Source: Sabulicella glaciei | Lineage (GTDB): Bacteria; Pseudomonadota; Alphaproteobacteria; Acetobacterales; Acetobacteraceae | DNA length: 63,503 bases | Direction: 5' to 3' | Assembly (NCBI RefSeq): GCF_026183895.1 | Contig: NZ_JAPFQI010000024.1 | Location: 1 to 63,503, forward strand | Part shown: positions 46,411-54,618 of the stretch, piece after piece | How positions within the stretch are numbered: the first letter of the stretch is position 1 | Layout of the letters: the number at the start of each line of letters is the position of its first letter | Made by a program: the position numbers and the translations under genes | The notes under the pieces: model-generated | Databases searched by the model: none | What the model was told of the DNA's origin: nothing | What the model saw: only the letters and a program-made list of their open reading frames with translations

Positions 46411-46468
46411 TCTGCGCCGGGGCTTCGGGGATGGAGAGCAGCAGGGCTGCAAGAAAGGCGGGCCACAT
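46055..46468 (-). CDS. secreted protein built of 20-residue YD-type repeats
   Basis: This 137-residue protein has a short signal peptide (FLAALLLSIPEAPAQ) and then six repeats of 20 residues with the pattern YDxxGRxxGRxxxRxGxxxR. It resembles MORN- or YD-like repeats seen in surface and toxin-antidote proteins, but I do not recognise a family. The charge is strongly mixed, with many Arg and Glu/Asp. Start ATG 46468 places the signal peptide at the N-terminus. A role is not assignable. Confidence 0.7.
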   Translation of the reverse strand: MWPAFLAALLLSIPEAPAQTRREYDAQGRFGGRSEHRPGESRAYDAGGRLTGRSEFRDGERRDYDREGRFQGRAETRGDATRLYDARGRFEGRSETRGNETRHYDAQGRFQGRSDTRNGETRHYDAQGRFAGRTERR

Positions 46469-46500
46469 GGGAAGGATGCGACCCTGCCAGGGTGGCGGTT

Positions 46501-47136
46501 TCAGGGCAGCAATCGGGCAATCGTCACCACACGCTCCGTCCGGTCCTCCAGTTCCAGCGAGGTCGGGACCCGGTGGACGGAAAGCGCCTCCAGCCCGTCG
46601 CGCGGCAGGTAGGCGCGGCCAGGATCGGCGAGGCGCACCTCCGCCCCTGCCCCCGCCATGGCGCGCAGCCAGGGCAGGATATGCGCGGTCATCGGCGCCT
46701 CGTAGCAAACGTCGCCAGCCAGGATCAGATCCCAGCGGCGGGGGCTGCCCACCACGTCACCCTCCGGCGTGCCGAGCGCGACGCCGTTCAGCGCCGCGTT
46801 CAACCGGCAGGCTTCCAGCGCCAGCGCGTCGACCTCGGCGCATTCCACCTCGGCGCCGCGCAGCGCCGCCGCGATGCCCGCGATGCCGCAGCCGGCCGCG
46901 AAGTCGAGCACGCGGGTGCCCCGGAGGTCCGGCCCGTCGAGCACGGAGCGCGCCAGGGCCTGCCCGCCCGGCCAGGCGAAGGCCCAGAAAGGCGGCTCGA
47001 TGCCGTTCTCGCGCAGGAATTCCTCCGTCGCGCGCCAGATCGGCGTGATCTCCGTGGCGAGATGCAGGGCGATCTCGGGCACAAGGGGGGCGCGGGCGAT
47101 CGCGGTGTGCGCCGCGATAAACCCCCCGGCGCTCAC
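46501..47136 (-). CDS. class I SAM methyltransferase, EtfB lysine methyltransferase-like
   Basis: This 211-residue methyltransferase has FWAFAWPGGQALARSVLD before the SAM motif VLDFAAGCGIAGIAAAL, then VECAEVDALALEACRLNAALNG and WDLILAGDVCYE. The order matches METTL20/EtfB-lysine methyltransferases of alphaproteobacteria, which trimethylate electron-transfer flavoprotein beta. The start is a GTG at 47136, overlapping the ubiA stop. The substrate is inferred from family. Confidence 0.82.
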   Translation of the reverse strand: MSAGGFIAAHTAIARAPLVPEIALHLATEITPIWRATEEFLRENGIEPPFWAFAWPGGQALARSVLDGPDLRGTRVLDFAAGCGIAGIAAALRGAEVECAEVDALALEACRLNAALNGVALGTPEGDVVGSPRRWDLILAGDVCYEAPMTAHILPWLRAMAGAGAEVRLADPGRAYLPRDGLEALSVHRVPTSLELEDRTERVVTIARLLP

Positions 47137-48062
47137 CAACGGCCGATCAGCAGGGCCAGGGCGACCAGCAGCCCCACCTCCCGGTTCGCACGGAACAGGG
47201 CGAGGCAGCGCGCCGGGTCGTGGATGTCCAGCGCCTGCGCCTGCCGCCACAGCAGGATGGCGGCGGGCAGCAGCGCGAGGGCGAAGAGCGGCGACAGCCC
47301 CGCCACCCACCCGGCCAGCAACAGCAGCGCGAGGGTCACGCCGTAGCAGGCCAGCAGAAAGGGCCGCGTCCGCTCGCCGAAGCGCAGCGCGGTGGAGCGG
47401 ATGCCGACCAGCGCGTCATCCTCGCGGTCCTGGTGGGCATAGATCGTGTCGTAGCCGAGGATCCAGGCGATGCTGGCGGCGTAGAGCAGCCACCCGGCCG
47501 GGGTGATGGCCTCCACCGAAGCGGCGGTGCCGAGCAGCGCGCCCCAGCCGAAGGTGAGGCCGAGGACGAATTGCGGATAGTCCGTCACCCGCTTCGCCAG
47601 CGGATAAAGCACCACCGGCACCAGCGAAACGACGCCCACGGCCCAGGCGAAGCGCGGCAGCGCGAGCAGGACAAGCAGGCCGACGATGCACAGGCCCGCG
47701 AGGAACCAGAGCGCCTGCCAGGGCGAAACCAGCCCCGCCGCCAGCGGCCGGCCGCGCGTGCGCTCCACCTTCCGGTCGATGTCGCGGTCCCAAAGGTCAT
47801 TCACCACGCAGCCCGCGCCGCGCATCACGAAGGCGCCGACAAAAAACAGCGCGGTGAGCCACAGCCCCTGCCACCCGTCCCGCGCATGCAGCGCGATGGC
47901 CCAGAGCCCGGGCAGGAACAGCAGCCAGGCGCCGATCGGCCGGTCGGCCCGCATCAGCAGGGCATAGGGGCGCCAGGATTCCGGCAGCCGCGCCACCCAG
48001 CCCTCGCGTCGGATGTCGGTGTAGCCTTGCACCGGGCCATGCAGCACGGCAGATGGGCGCAT
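47133..48062 (-). CDS. ubiA: 4-hydroxybenzoate polyprenyltransferase
   Basis: This membrane enzyme of about 309 residues prenylates 4-hydroxybenzoate in ubiquinone synthesis. The two Asp-rich motifs are present: NDLWDRDIDRKVERTRGRPLAAG and DTIYAHQDREDD. About nine helices are predicted. The start is uncertain. ATG 48062 or 48068 overlaps the divergent rsmE start, and a GTG slightly inside (before LHGPVQGYTDIRREGW) is possible. Confidence 0.93.
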   Translation of the reverse strand: MRPSAVLHGPVQGYTDIRREGWVARLPESWRPYALLMRADRPIGAWLLFLPGLWAIALHARDGWQGLWLTALFFVGAFVMRGAGCVVNDLWDRDIDRKVERTRGRPLAAGLVSPWQALWFLAGLCIVGLLVLLALPRFAWAVGVVSLVPVVLYPLAKRVTDYPQFVLGLTFGWGALLGTAASVEAITPAGWLLYAASIAWILGYDTIYAHQDREDDALVGIRSTALRFGERTRPFLLACYGVTLALLLLAGWVAGLSPLFALALLPAAILLWRQAQALDIHDPARCLALFRANREVGLLVALALLIGRW

Positions 48063-48798
48063 GTCCATCCCGCGCCTCCACGTGGAATCGGCCCTGCGCG
48101 AGGGGGCGGAGATCGCCCTCACCCCGGCCCAGGCGCATCATCTCGGCACGGTCTTGCGCCGCGCCGCCGGGGCGGAGCTGCGGGTGTTCAACCCCGGCGA
48201 TGGCGAGTTCGCGGCGACGCTCACCGCGCTGCGCAAGGATCGCGGCGCCATTGCCCTCGGCGCCCGGATGCGCGCGCCGGAGGCGGCGGAGGCAAAGCTG
48301 CGCCTCGTGCTGGCCGCGCTGAAGCGCGAGGCGATGGATTGGGCGGTGGAAAAGGCGACCGAGCTGGGCGCGACGCGCATCACCCCCGTGCTGACGCGGC
48401 GCTGCGTCGCCACCCACAGCAACACCGAGCGCCTGTCCGCCATCGCCCGCGCCGCGGCGGAGCAGTGCGAGCGTCTTTCCATCCCCACCGTGGACGAGGC
48501 CCGGCCGCTCTACGCGGTCCTCGATTCCTGGGAGGGCGGGCGGCTGCTCGCCGCCGCCGAGCGTCGCGAGGCCGCGCCCCTCGCGACGCTGCTGCCCGCG
48601 GAGGCGCTGCTGGTGGGGCCGGAGGGAGGGTTCGAGCGGGGCGAACTTGACGACCTCGCCCGGCGACCCTTTGTTACGCTGGCCTCGCTCGGCCCCCGCA
48701 TCCTGCGCGCGGAGACGGCGGCGGTGGCCGGCCTGGGCGCCCTTGCCTTCGCGCAGGATGCCGGCGGCCGCCTTCCTGTGACGAAAGCGAGCGAATGA
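48061..48798 (+). CDS. rsmE: 16S rRNA m3U1498 methyltransferase RsmE
   Basis: This 245-residue SPOUT-class methyltransferase modifies U1498 of 16S rRNA. RLHVESALREGAEIALTPAQAHHLGTVLR begins the PUA-like part. LLVGPEGGFERGELDDL and SLGPRILRAETAAV form the knotted SAM site. The start nearly coincides with that of divergent ubiA. It overlaps gshA by ATGA. Confidence 0.95.
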   Translation: MSIPRLHVESALREGAEIALTPAQAHHLGTVLRRAAGAELRVFNPGDGEFAATLTALRKDRGAIALGARMRAPEAAEAKLRLVLAALKREAMDWAVEKATELGATRITPVLTRRCVATHSNTERLSAIARAAAEQCERLSIPTVDEARPLYAVLDSWEGGRLLAAAERREAAPLATLLPAEALLVGPEGGFERGELDDLARRPFVTLASLGPRILRAETAAVAGLGALAFAQDAGGRLPVTKASE

Positions 48799-50129
48799 GC
48801 AATCCCGGCCAGGCCGACCCGACGCCGTTCACCTCCGCGCGGCAGCTGGCCGAGTGGTTCGCCTCCGGCGCAAAGCCGCGCGAGGCGTGGCGGATCGGCA
48901 CGGAGCACGAGAAGATCGGCTTCCGCCGCGACGACCTGTCGGCACCAGATTACGAGACGCGCGGCATCGGCGCGATGCTGGAAGGAATCGGCAAGCTCGG
49001 CTGGGAGCCGATCACCGATCGGAACAACGTCATCGGCCTGACCCGCGGCGCCGAATCGGTAAGCCTGGAACCGGGGGGGCAGTTCGAGCTGTCCGGCGCG
49101 CCGGTGGAAACGCTGCACGAGACCCGCCTGGAACTCGCGGCGCATCTGCGCGACGTGCATGCCGTGGCGCAGCCCCTCGGCCTCGGCTTCGCCGGGATGG
49201 GGTTCCACCCCGTCGCGACGCGCGAGGCGATGCCGTGGATGCCCAAGAGCCGCTACGCGATCATGCGGCGCTACATGCCCCTGAAGGGCTCGCTCGGCCT
49301 CGACATGATGCTGCGCACCGCGACGGTGCAGGTGAACCTGGATTTCGGCTCCGAATCCGACATGGCGGAGAAGCTGCGGATCTCCCTGGCGCTGCAGCCG
49401 CTCGCCACAGCGCTCTTCGCCGCCTCGCCCTTCCTGGAGGGCAAGCCCTCGGGTTTCCTGTCGCTGCGCGGCCGCGTCTGGACCGACACGGACCCCGACC
49501 GCACCGGCATCCCCGATTGCGTCTTCGAGGAGGGGTTCGACTTCGAGCGCTTCGCCGAGTACGTGCTGGACGTGCCCATGTACTTCGTGGCGCGCGACGG
49601 CCAGCTCTGGGACCTGGCCGGCGCCTCCTTCCGCGACCTGATGGCGGGCAAGATCCCCGGGCTGCGCGCGACGATGGGCGATGCCTGCGACCACGTCACC
49701 ACCGTCTTCACCGACGTGCGGCTGAAGAAGTTCCTGGAGATGCGCGGCAGCGATTCCGGCTCCGCCCCCATGCTGCTGGCCAAGCCCGCCTTCTGGGTCG
49801 GCCTGCTCTACGACGACGCGGCGCAGAAGGCCGCCGCCGCGTTGGTGCGCCCCTGGAGCGTGGAACAGATCCGCGCCCTGCGCGCCGAGGTGCCAGCGAA
49901 GGCGCTGCGCGCGGAGATCGCGGGCCGTTCCCTGCAGGACGTGGCGCGCGACGCGCTGGCGATCAGCGAGGCCGGGCTGAAGGCGCGCGGCCTGGGCGAG
50001 GAAGCCTACCTCGCCCCCCTGCACGAGATCGCAGCGAGCGGGCAGACCCAGGCGGAGCGGATGCTGGCGCTGTTCGACGGCCCCTGGCGCGGCGATGCCG
50101 GCCAGGCGCTGCGCTTCATGGAAGTGTAG
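48795..50129 (+). CDS. gshA: glutamate--cysteine ligase (plant/alphaproteobacterial type)
   Basis: This 444-residue enzyme of the first glutathione step has a GCS2-type fold. RIGTEHEKIGFRR carries the metal-binding glutamates, SLEPGGQFELSGAP the substrate pocket, and GMGFHPVATREAMPWMPKSRY the family block. It matches the form found in alphaproteobacteria and plants. It overlaps rsmE (ATGA), and its end overlaps the convergent lipoprotein gene by 14 bp. Confidence 0.95.
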   Translation: MSNPGQADPTPFTSARQLAEWFASGAKPREAWRIGTEHEKIGFRRDDLSAPDYETRGIGAMLEGIGKLGWEPITDRNNVIGLTRGAESVSLEPGGQFELSGAPVETLHETRLELAAHLRDVHAVAQPLGLGFAGMGFHPVATREAMPWMPKSRYAIMRRYMPLKGSLGLDMMLRTATVQVNLDFGSESDMAEKLRISLALQPLATALFAASPFLEGKPSGFLSLRGRVWTDTDPDRTGIPDCVFEEGFDFERFAEYVLDVPMYFVARDGQLWDLAGASFRDLMAGKIPGLRATMGDACDHVTTVFTDVRLKKFLEMRGSDSGSAPMLLAKPAFWVGLLYDDAAQKAAAALVRPWSVEQIRALRAEVPAKALRAEIAGRSLQDVARDALAISEAGLKARGLGEEAYLAPLHEIAASGQTQAERMLALFDGPWRGDAGQALRFMEV

Positions 50130-50472
50130 CGCCCACCCGGCCGACCGGACCGAACCCGCCCCAGCACCCGTCGCCGCGATGGCTGGCGGCGCGCACCGTG
50201 CCGCCCGTCACCTCGAAGGTCACCTCGCAGCGCGTGCGGCGCACCGCATCCACCGGGAAGCGCCAAAGATACGGGCTGGCGGGGACAAGCTCGTCGCGCG
50301 CCGTCTCATAGGTGGCGAAGCGTCGGCCCTGCACCTCGGCCGTGCGCTGCGGCACGCCCAGCCGCGCCACCATCTCCGCCTCCGGCAATCCGATCATGCC
50401 GGCGAGGCTGTCCTGGAAGGACGGCACCGCGCAGCCGGCGAGGAGGAGCAGGACGAGGAGGGGGCGCTTCAT
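50116..50472 (-). CDS. small SmpA/OmlA-like lipoprotein
   Basis: This 118-residue lipoprotein has a short signal peptide with lipobox LLAGC (Cys16). Residues 20-65 (SLAGMIGLPEAEMVARLGVPQRTAEVQGRRFATYE) resemble the BamE/SmpA fold seen in many small envelope proteins. The C-terminal part has two cysteines (RTRCEVTFEV, DGCWGGFG) that could pair. The start is ATG 50472. It converges on gshA. Confidence 0.78.
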   Translation of the reverse strand: MKRPLLVLLLLAGCAVPSFQDSLAGMIGLPEAEMVARLGVPQRTAEVQGRRFATYETARDELVPASPYLWRFPVDAVRRTRCEVTFEVTGGTVRAASHRGDGCWGGFGPVGRVGATLP

Positions 50473-50507
50473 GGCCCACCCCCAACGCCCCGCGACGGCA
50501 GGCGGCT

Positions 50508-51470
50508 TCAGCTCAGCCGGATGCCCAGCGCGTCGATCAGCTCCTTCTCCTCCGTCATGGTCTGCTGGACGAAGGCGACGTACTCGGCCGGGTCCTTGTG
50601 GTCCGGGATCATGTCGTAGCGGTCGAGCACGGCGACGTGGGTGGGGTCGAAGATCGCCTCGCGGAAGGCGTCGTGCAGGCGGCGCACCACGGCCGGGTCC
50701 ATGCCCTTCGGCCCGGCGAGGCCATAGGGGCTGATGGAGGCGATGTTGATTCCCTGCTCCTTCAGCGTGGGGATGTTGGGGAAGCGCTTGGCGCGGGTGT
50801 TGCCCCAGGTCGCCAGTACGCGCACCCGTCCCTCCTCGGCCATCGGGCTCCAGCCCGAGCTGTCGGCCAGCACGTCGGTCTGCTTGCCCAGCAGGCTCTG
50901 GATGTTCTCGGCGAAGCCGCGGAACGGCACGTGCGTCCACTCGATGCGCTGGTTGCGCGCGATCTGCTCCATGGTCAGGTGCAAGGAGGTGCCGACCCCC
51001 GGCGTGCCGTAGTTCAACTTGCCGGGATTGGCCCGTGCATGCTCCACCAGCTGCGTCATGTCCTGCCAGGGCGCGTCAGGGTGCACCACCGTGCCGAACA
51101 GGTAACCCGTGACGTGGACGACGTAGGTGAAGTCCTTCAGCGGGTCAAACAGCGCGCGCGAGTTCATCAGCGGCTGGCGAAACACGCTGATCGGCATCTG
51201 CGACAGGGTGTAGCCGTCGGGCTGCGCGGTCAGCAGCGCCTGCGCGCCCAGCACGCCGCCGGCGCCCGAGCGGTTCTCCACCACGACGGGCTGGCCGAGG
51301 CGGCGCGCCGCCTGCTCGCACAGGGCGCGCATCTGCACGTCGGTGGTGCCGCCCGGCGCCCAGGGCACCAGCATGCGGATCGGGCGGGTCGGGAAGGTCT
51401 GCGCATAGGCGGGCGCGGCCAGGGCGGCGAAAGGCAGGGACAGAGCGGCGCGGCGGCGAAGCGGGATCAC
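50508..51470 (-). CDS. tripartite tricarboxylate transporter substrate-binding protein (TctC/Bug family)
   Basis: This 320-residue periplasmic binding protein has a signal peptide (PLRRRAALSLPFAALAAPAYAQ), then FPTRPIRMLVPWAPGGTTDVQMRAL and VVVENRSGAGGVLGAQALLTAQPDGYT, the standard Bug pocket. GTG 51470 has AGGAAA in front; the ATG at 51491 has none. It is a second orphan TctC gene in the window and is divergent from the phosphatase gene. Confidence 0.9.
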   Translation of the reverse strand: MIPLRRRAALSLPFAALAAPAYAQTFPTRPIRMLVPWAPGGTTDVQMRALCEQAARRLGQPVVVENRSGAGGVLGAQALLTAQPDGYTLSQMPISVFRQPLMNSRALFDPLKDFTYVVHVTGYLFGTVVHPDAPWQDMTQLVEHARANPGKLNYGTPGVGTSLHLTMEQIARNQRIEWTHVPFRGFAENIQSLLGKQTDVLADSSGWSPMAEEGRVRVLATWGNTRAKRFPNIPTLKEQGINIASISPYGLAGPKGMDPAVVRRLHDAFREAIFDPTHVAVLDRYDMIPDHKDPAEYVAFVQQTMTEEKELIDALGIRLS

Positions 51471-51579
51471 GGCATTTCCTCGTTGAAGCATGGTTGCGGC
51501 TCCTATCGCGCCAGGGCGGAGTCGCGGCAAGCCCGAGGGCCGCCTTGCCACCGCCGGCATGTGGCGGCAGGGAAGCAGG

Positions 51580-52173
51580 ATGCGACGCCGCACCCTTCTC
51601 GCCCTGCCGGCCTTCCTGTCACAACCCGCACGTGCCCGGTCCGGCTTCGTCCCGACGGAGCAAGGAATCGCACTGCTGCGTGGCGGCGGGCTGAATCTCT
51701 ACCTGCGCCACGCCATCACCGACCGCAGCCAGTCCGACACCGGACGGCGCGGCGACCGCGCCGCGCAGCGCAACCTGAGCGCGGCAGGGCGTGCCCAGGC
51801 CGCCGCGCTGGGCGAGGCCTTCCGCCGCCACGGCATCACGGTGGCGGAGGTGCTTTCCAGCGAGGTGTTCCGCGCCCGCGACACGGCGGAGCTCGCCTTC
51901 GGAGGAGCACGGATCGTCCCCTCCCTGATCGCCGACGATTACACGTCGGGCGACGCGCGGGCCGATGCGGCGGAGGTGTCGCGCCTGCTCGGCCAGACAG
52001 TGTCGGGCGGCAACCGCGTGCTGGTGGGGCACATCGTCCCGATGGGGATGATCCTTGGCCGCTCCCTTGCGCAGGAAGAGTTCCCGGAGGGAGCCATTGG
52101 GCTGTTCCGCCCCTCCGGTGCGGATTGGCGCTTCCTGGGCTTTCTCGCGGCCGGTCAGCTGACTGGAAACTGA
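51580..52173 (+). CDS. exported histidine phosphatase family protein
   Basis: This 197-residue protein has an N-terminal signal-like segment (RRRTLLALPAFLSQPARA). The phosphate-binding motif is LYLRHAITD (a degenerate RHG), with SSEVFRARDTAELAF and the second histidine in VLVGHIVPMGM. Gly is replaced by Ala after the first catalytic His. It is probably periplasmic and may act on an envelope phosphate ester; this is family-level only. Confidence 0.8.
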   Translation: MRRRTLLALPAFLSQPARARSGFVPTEQGIALLRGGGLNLYLRHAITDRSQSDTGRRGDRAAQRNLSAAGRAQAAALGEAFRRHGITVAEVLSSEVFRARDTAELAFGGARIVPSLIADDYTSGDARADAAEVSRLLGQTVSGGNRVLVGHIVPMGMILGRSLAQEEFPEGAIGLFRPSGADWRFLGFLAAGQLTGN

Positions 52174-52240
52174 ACCGAAAATAACAACCACTTCATGTTT
52201 GGGCCGTTCCTTGAGCAAGAAACGCTCACGGAGGTTTGCC

Positions 52241-53620
52241 ATGCTTCGGCTCCCTGGCTGGCGCGCGACGCTTCTGGGCAGCGCCGCCCTTGCATTGCTT
52301 CTTCCGGCCGCGCCGGTGCCCGCGCAGCCGGTCACGCCATCCGCCGTGACCGCTCCCGAGATGCAGGCCGTGCTGGAGGCATGGCAGGCTCTCGGTGCCC
52401 GCCCGGTGGAGCAGCTGGATGTCGCCCAGGCCCGTCAGATGCCCGGCCCCTCCGACGTGGCACGGCACATGATGCGCGAAGGCAATCTCCGCGCCCCTGC
52501 CGTGATGCGCGGCGTCCGCTCGCGCGACATGCAGGTGCCGGGCGCGGAGGGGATGATCCCCGCGCGGCTCTACCTCCCCGGCGGTCAGGCTGGCTCGGCC
52601 ATGGGCGGCTTCCCGCTGATCCTCTACTGGCCCGGCGGGTTCTGGGTGGCGAACGGGCTGGTTTCTCACGACCTGACGCCACGCGCCCTGGCGGGTCTCT
52701 CGGGTTCCGCCGTGCTGGCGCTGGGGCATCGCCTCGCACCGGAACATCCCTTTCCCGCCGCGCGGGACGACGCCCTCGCCGCCTGGCGCTGGGTCACCGC
52801 CCATGCGCGCGACTTCGCCGCCGACCCCGAGCGCATCATCCTCGCCGGCGAGGGCTCGGGCGCGAACCTCGCCCTGCATGTCGCCCTGACGGCGCGCAGC
52901 GAGACGAGGGCGTTCCCGCCGCGCCATGTCCTCGCCGCCTATCCGATCGCGGGGGTGGATGGGGCGACCGAGTCGCACGCCTCCGGTGCCGTAGAGGGGC
53001 AGGATTCACGCGGAAACCTCCCCGCGACCCCCGGAATGGGAGGGATGCCGCCGGTCACCGTGATTCTCGCCGAGGCCGATCCGATGCGCCCCGAGGGCGA
53101 GGCGCTGGCCGCGCGGCTGCGCGAGGCAGGCGTGGATGCTGAGGCGCGGATCTTCCCGGGAACCGTGCACGGGTTCATGGGCCTGGCGCCGGTGCTGGCC
53201 GTGGCGCGCGAGGCGCAGGACTACGCGGTAGAGCGGATGCGCCCCGTGCTCGACCTCGGGCGTGGCTCCCCGCCCGCGCCGCTGGGCGCGGGGGGCGGCA
53301 TCCGCGGCTCCAGCACCCCGGTTGCGGCCGGACGCCTCCTGCTCGACCTGCGCGGCCTTGATGCGGGCACGGTGGAGGAGGTGGTGGTGGATGCCGAAGG
53401 CCAACCGCTGGGCGCGGTGGTGAGCTGGGGCGGCTTGGCCGGGCGCGGGATGCGCCGGGCCCTGGTGCCGGTGGAGCAGATCGACGCTGAGGGCGACCGC
53501 CCGCGCCTGCTTTTCACGCGGGAGGAGCTGGAGGCGATGCCGCGCTTCGAGCGCGGGCGGCTGGAGGAGGCGGCGCGCGACCAGGGCTGGGCCGGCAACG
53601 TCAGCACCGTCCGGCGCTGA
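52241..53620 (+). CDS. secreted alpha/beta-hydrolase fused to a PRC-barrel, nucleophile elbow altered
   Basis: This is a 459-residue protein. A signal peptide (about 1-28) precedes a hormone-sensitive-lipase-type alpha/beta-hydrolase (about 95-330) and a C-terminal PRC-barrel (about 365-435). The catalytic Asp280 (EADPMRPEG) and His310 (GTVHGF) are kept. The elbow reads GEGSGAN (203-209) where the family has GDSAGGN, so Ser is shifted by one and Gly takes its place. The oxyanion HGGG is PGGF. Classical esterase activity is therefore doubtful. GGAGG precedes the start. Confidence 0.82.
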   Translation: MLRLPGWRATLLGSAALALLLPAAPVPAQPVTPSAVTAPEMQAVLEAWQALGARPVEQLDVAQARQMPGPSDVARHMMREGNLRAPAVMRGVRSRDMQVPGAEGMIPARLYLPGGQAGSAMGGFPLILYWPGGFWVANGLVSHDLTPRALAGLSGSAVLALGHRLAPEHPFPAARDDALAAWRWVTAHARDFAADPERIILAGEGSGANLALHVALTARSETRAFPPRHVLAAYPIAGVDGATESHASGAVEGQDSRGNLPATPGMGGMPPVTVILAEADPMRPEGEALAARLREAGVDAEARIFPGTVHGFMGLAPVLAVAREAQDYAVERMRPVLDLGRGSPPAPLGAGGGIRGSSTPVAAGRLLLDLRGLDAGTVEEVVVDAEGQPLGAVVSWGGLAGRGMRRALVPVEQIDAEGDRPRLLFTREELEAMPRFERGRLEEAARDQGWAGNVSTVRR

Positions 53621-53626
53621 GGCGCG

Positions 53627-54385
53627 CTACCAACCGAGGGAGAAGCTGTATTTCAGCCCGACCCGAAGCCGCAACCGCGGCGAGTCGCGGTTCAGCCCGG
53701 TCCCTGCCAGAAAGGCGAGGTCGAGGTCCTGGCCGAGGCGCCGGGAGAAGCCAGCCTCCACCATGTGGAGGTCGCGCTGCCCGCGATCTCCCGTCTCGTG
53801 CAGCATGGTGGCGACCAGCAGCGTGTCGCGGTCCAGCACGTGGCTCACCGCCGCACCCAGGCGGTGCCCGTGGCGCCGCTCGGCGCCCACGGGGTCGGGC
53901 CGCGCCACCCAGCCGGCATTGAGGTGCAGCCCCCAATTCCCCGGCCCGCGCCCCGTGAGGTGGCTGGTGATGATCGCAAGCTCGGTCGCCGTGCCGGGCC
54001 GGCTGGTCAGCGGCACCGACACGTCGGCTAGGATCGCCACGGCCGGGCGCCAGCCGCGCTGCTCCAGCGCCTGCCAGCGAAAGCCCGGGGTCACGGTCGT
54101 CCGGTCGCGGTCGTCGCGGAAGCTGTGGGCGGCGTCGAGTCGGAACTCCAGCCCCTGCGCGATGCCGAGGCGCAGCGACGGCAGCATGTCGTGCGAGTGT
54201 CCGCCGGGCAGGCGCGAATAGCCGTAGAAGCCGTACAGCCCCATCTTTCCCCGTTCCTGTGGAAAAGCCGAGCGGACGGAAAACGGCGTGTCGGCGGTGG
54301 GGCGGATCCCTTCCTCCTGCGCCAGGGCGGGCGGCGGGGGTAGCAACAGGGCGAGCAGCGCGGCGGGAGCGAGGATGCGCGTCAT
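53627..54385 (-). CDS. secreted outer-membrane-type beta protein
   Basis: This 252-residue protein has a signal peptide (ILAPAALLALLLPPPPALAQ). Alternating beta-type segments follow and the chain ends RLRLRVGLKYSFSLGW, with an aromatic C-terminal residue as in outer-membrane barrels. It is compatible with the phenol-pathway MetA/transporter-type barrel family, but the match is loose. Its start overlaps the 32-codon gene by ATGA. Confidence 0.65.
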   Translation of the reverse strand: MTRILAPAALLALLLPPPPALAQEEGIRPTADTPFSVRSAFPQERGKMGLYGFYGYSRLPGGHSHDMLPSLRLGIAQGLEFRLDAAHSFRDDRDRTTVTPGFRWQALEQRGWRPAVAILADVSVPLTSRPGTATELAIITSHLTGRGPGNWGLHLNAGWVARPDPVGAERRHGHRLGAAVSHVLDRDTLLVATMLHETGDRGQRDLHMVEAGFSRRLGQDLDLAFLAGTGLNRDSPRLRLRVGLKYSFSLGW

Positions 54386-54480
54386 TCGGCCGCTCCGGCC
54401 CGTCCGATGCGCATGTAGCGCCGCTCGGGCCGATAGCCGCGATTGGAGAGCCAAGACCAGAACTGCCGCATGAAGCGCAT
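54382..54480 (-). CDS. 32-residue small protein with strong ribosome-binding site
   Basis: This is a short frame of 32 codons starting MRFMRQFWSW and ending RIGRAGAAE, basic and aromatic-rich. AAAGGAGGT lies five bases before the ATG at 54480, and the stop overlaps the start of the barrel gene (ATGA). The good ribosome site and overlap suggest a real translated gene, perhaps driving coupled translation of the barrel. No family is recognised. Confidence 0.55.
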   Translation of the reverse strand: MRFMRQFWSWLSNRGYRPERRYMRIGRAGAAE

Positions 54481-54618
54481 CGCGACCTCCTTTGCTGGGC
54501 GCGCGCCGTGAGGGGATGGCAGGACGTGTCCTGCCCATGAAGGGAACGCCGGACCGGGCCAAACGTGTCGGCGCGGCCACGAATCCGAAAGGGGGCGTGG
54601 CCGTCCGGCCACGGTCCC

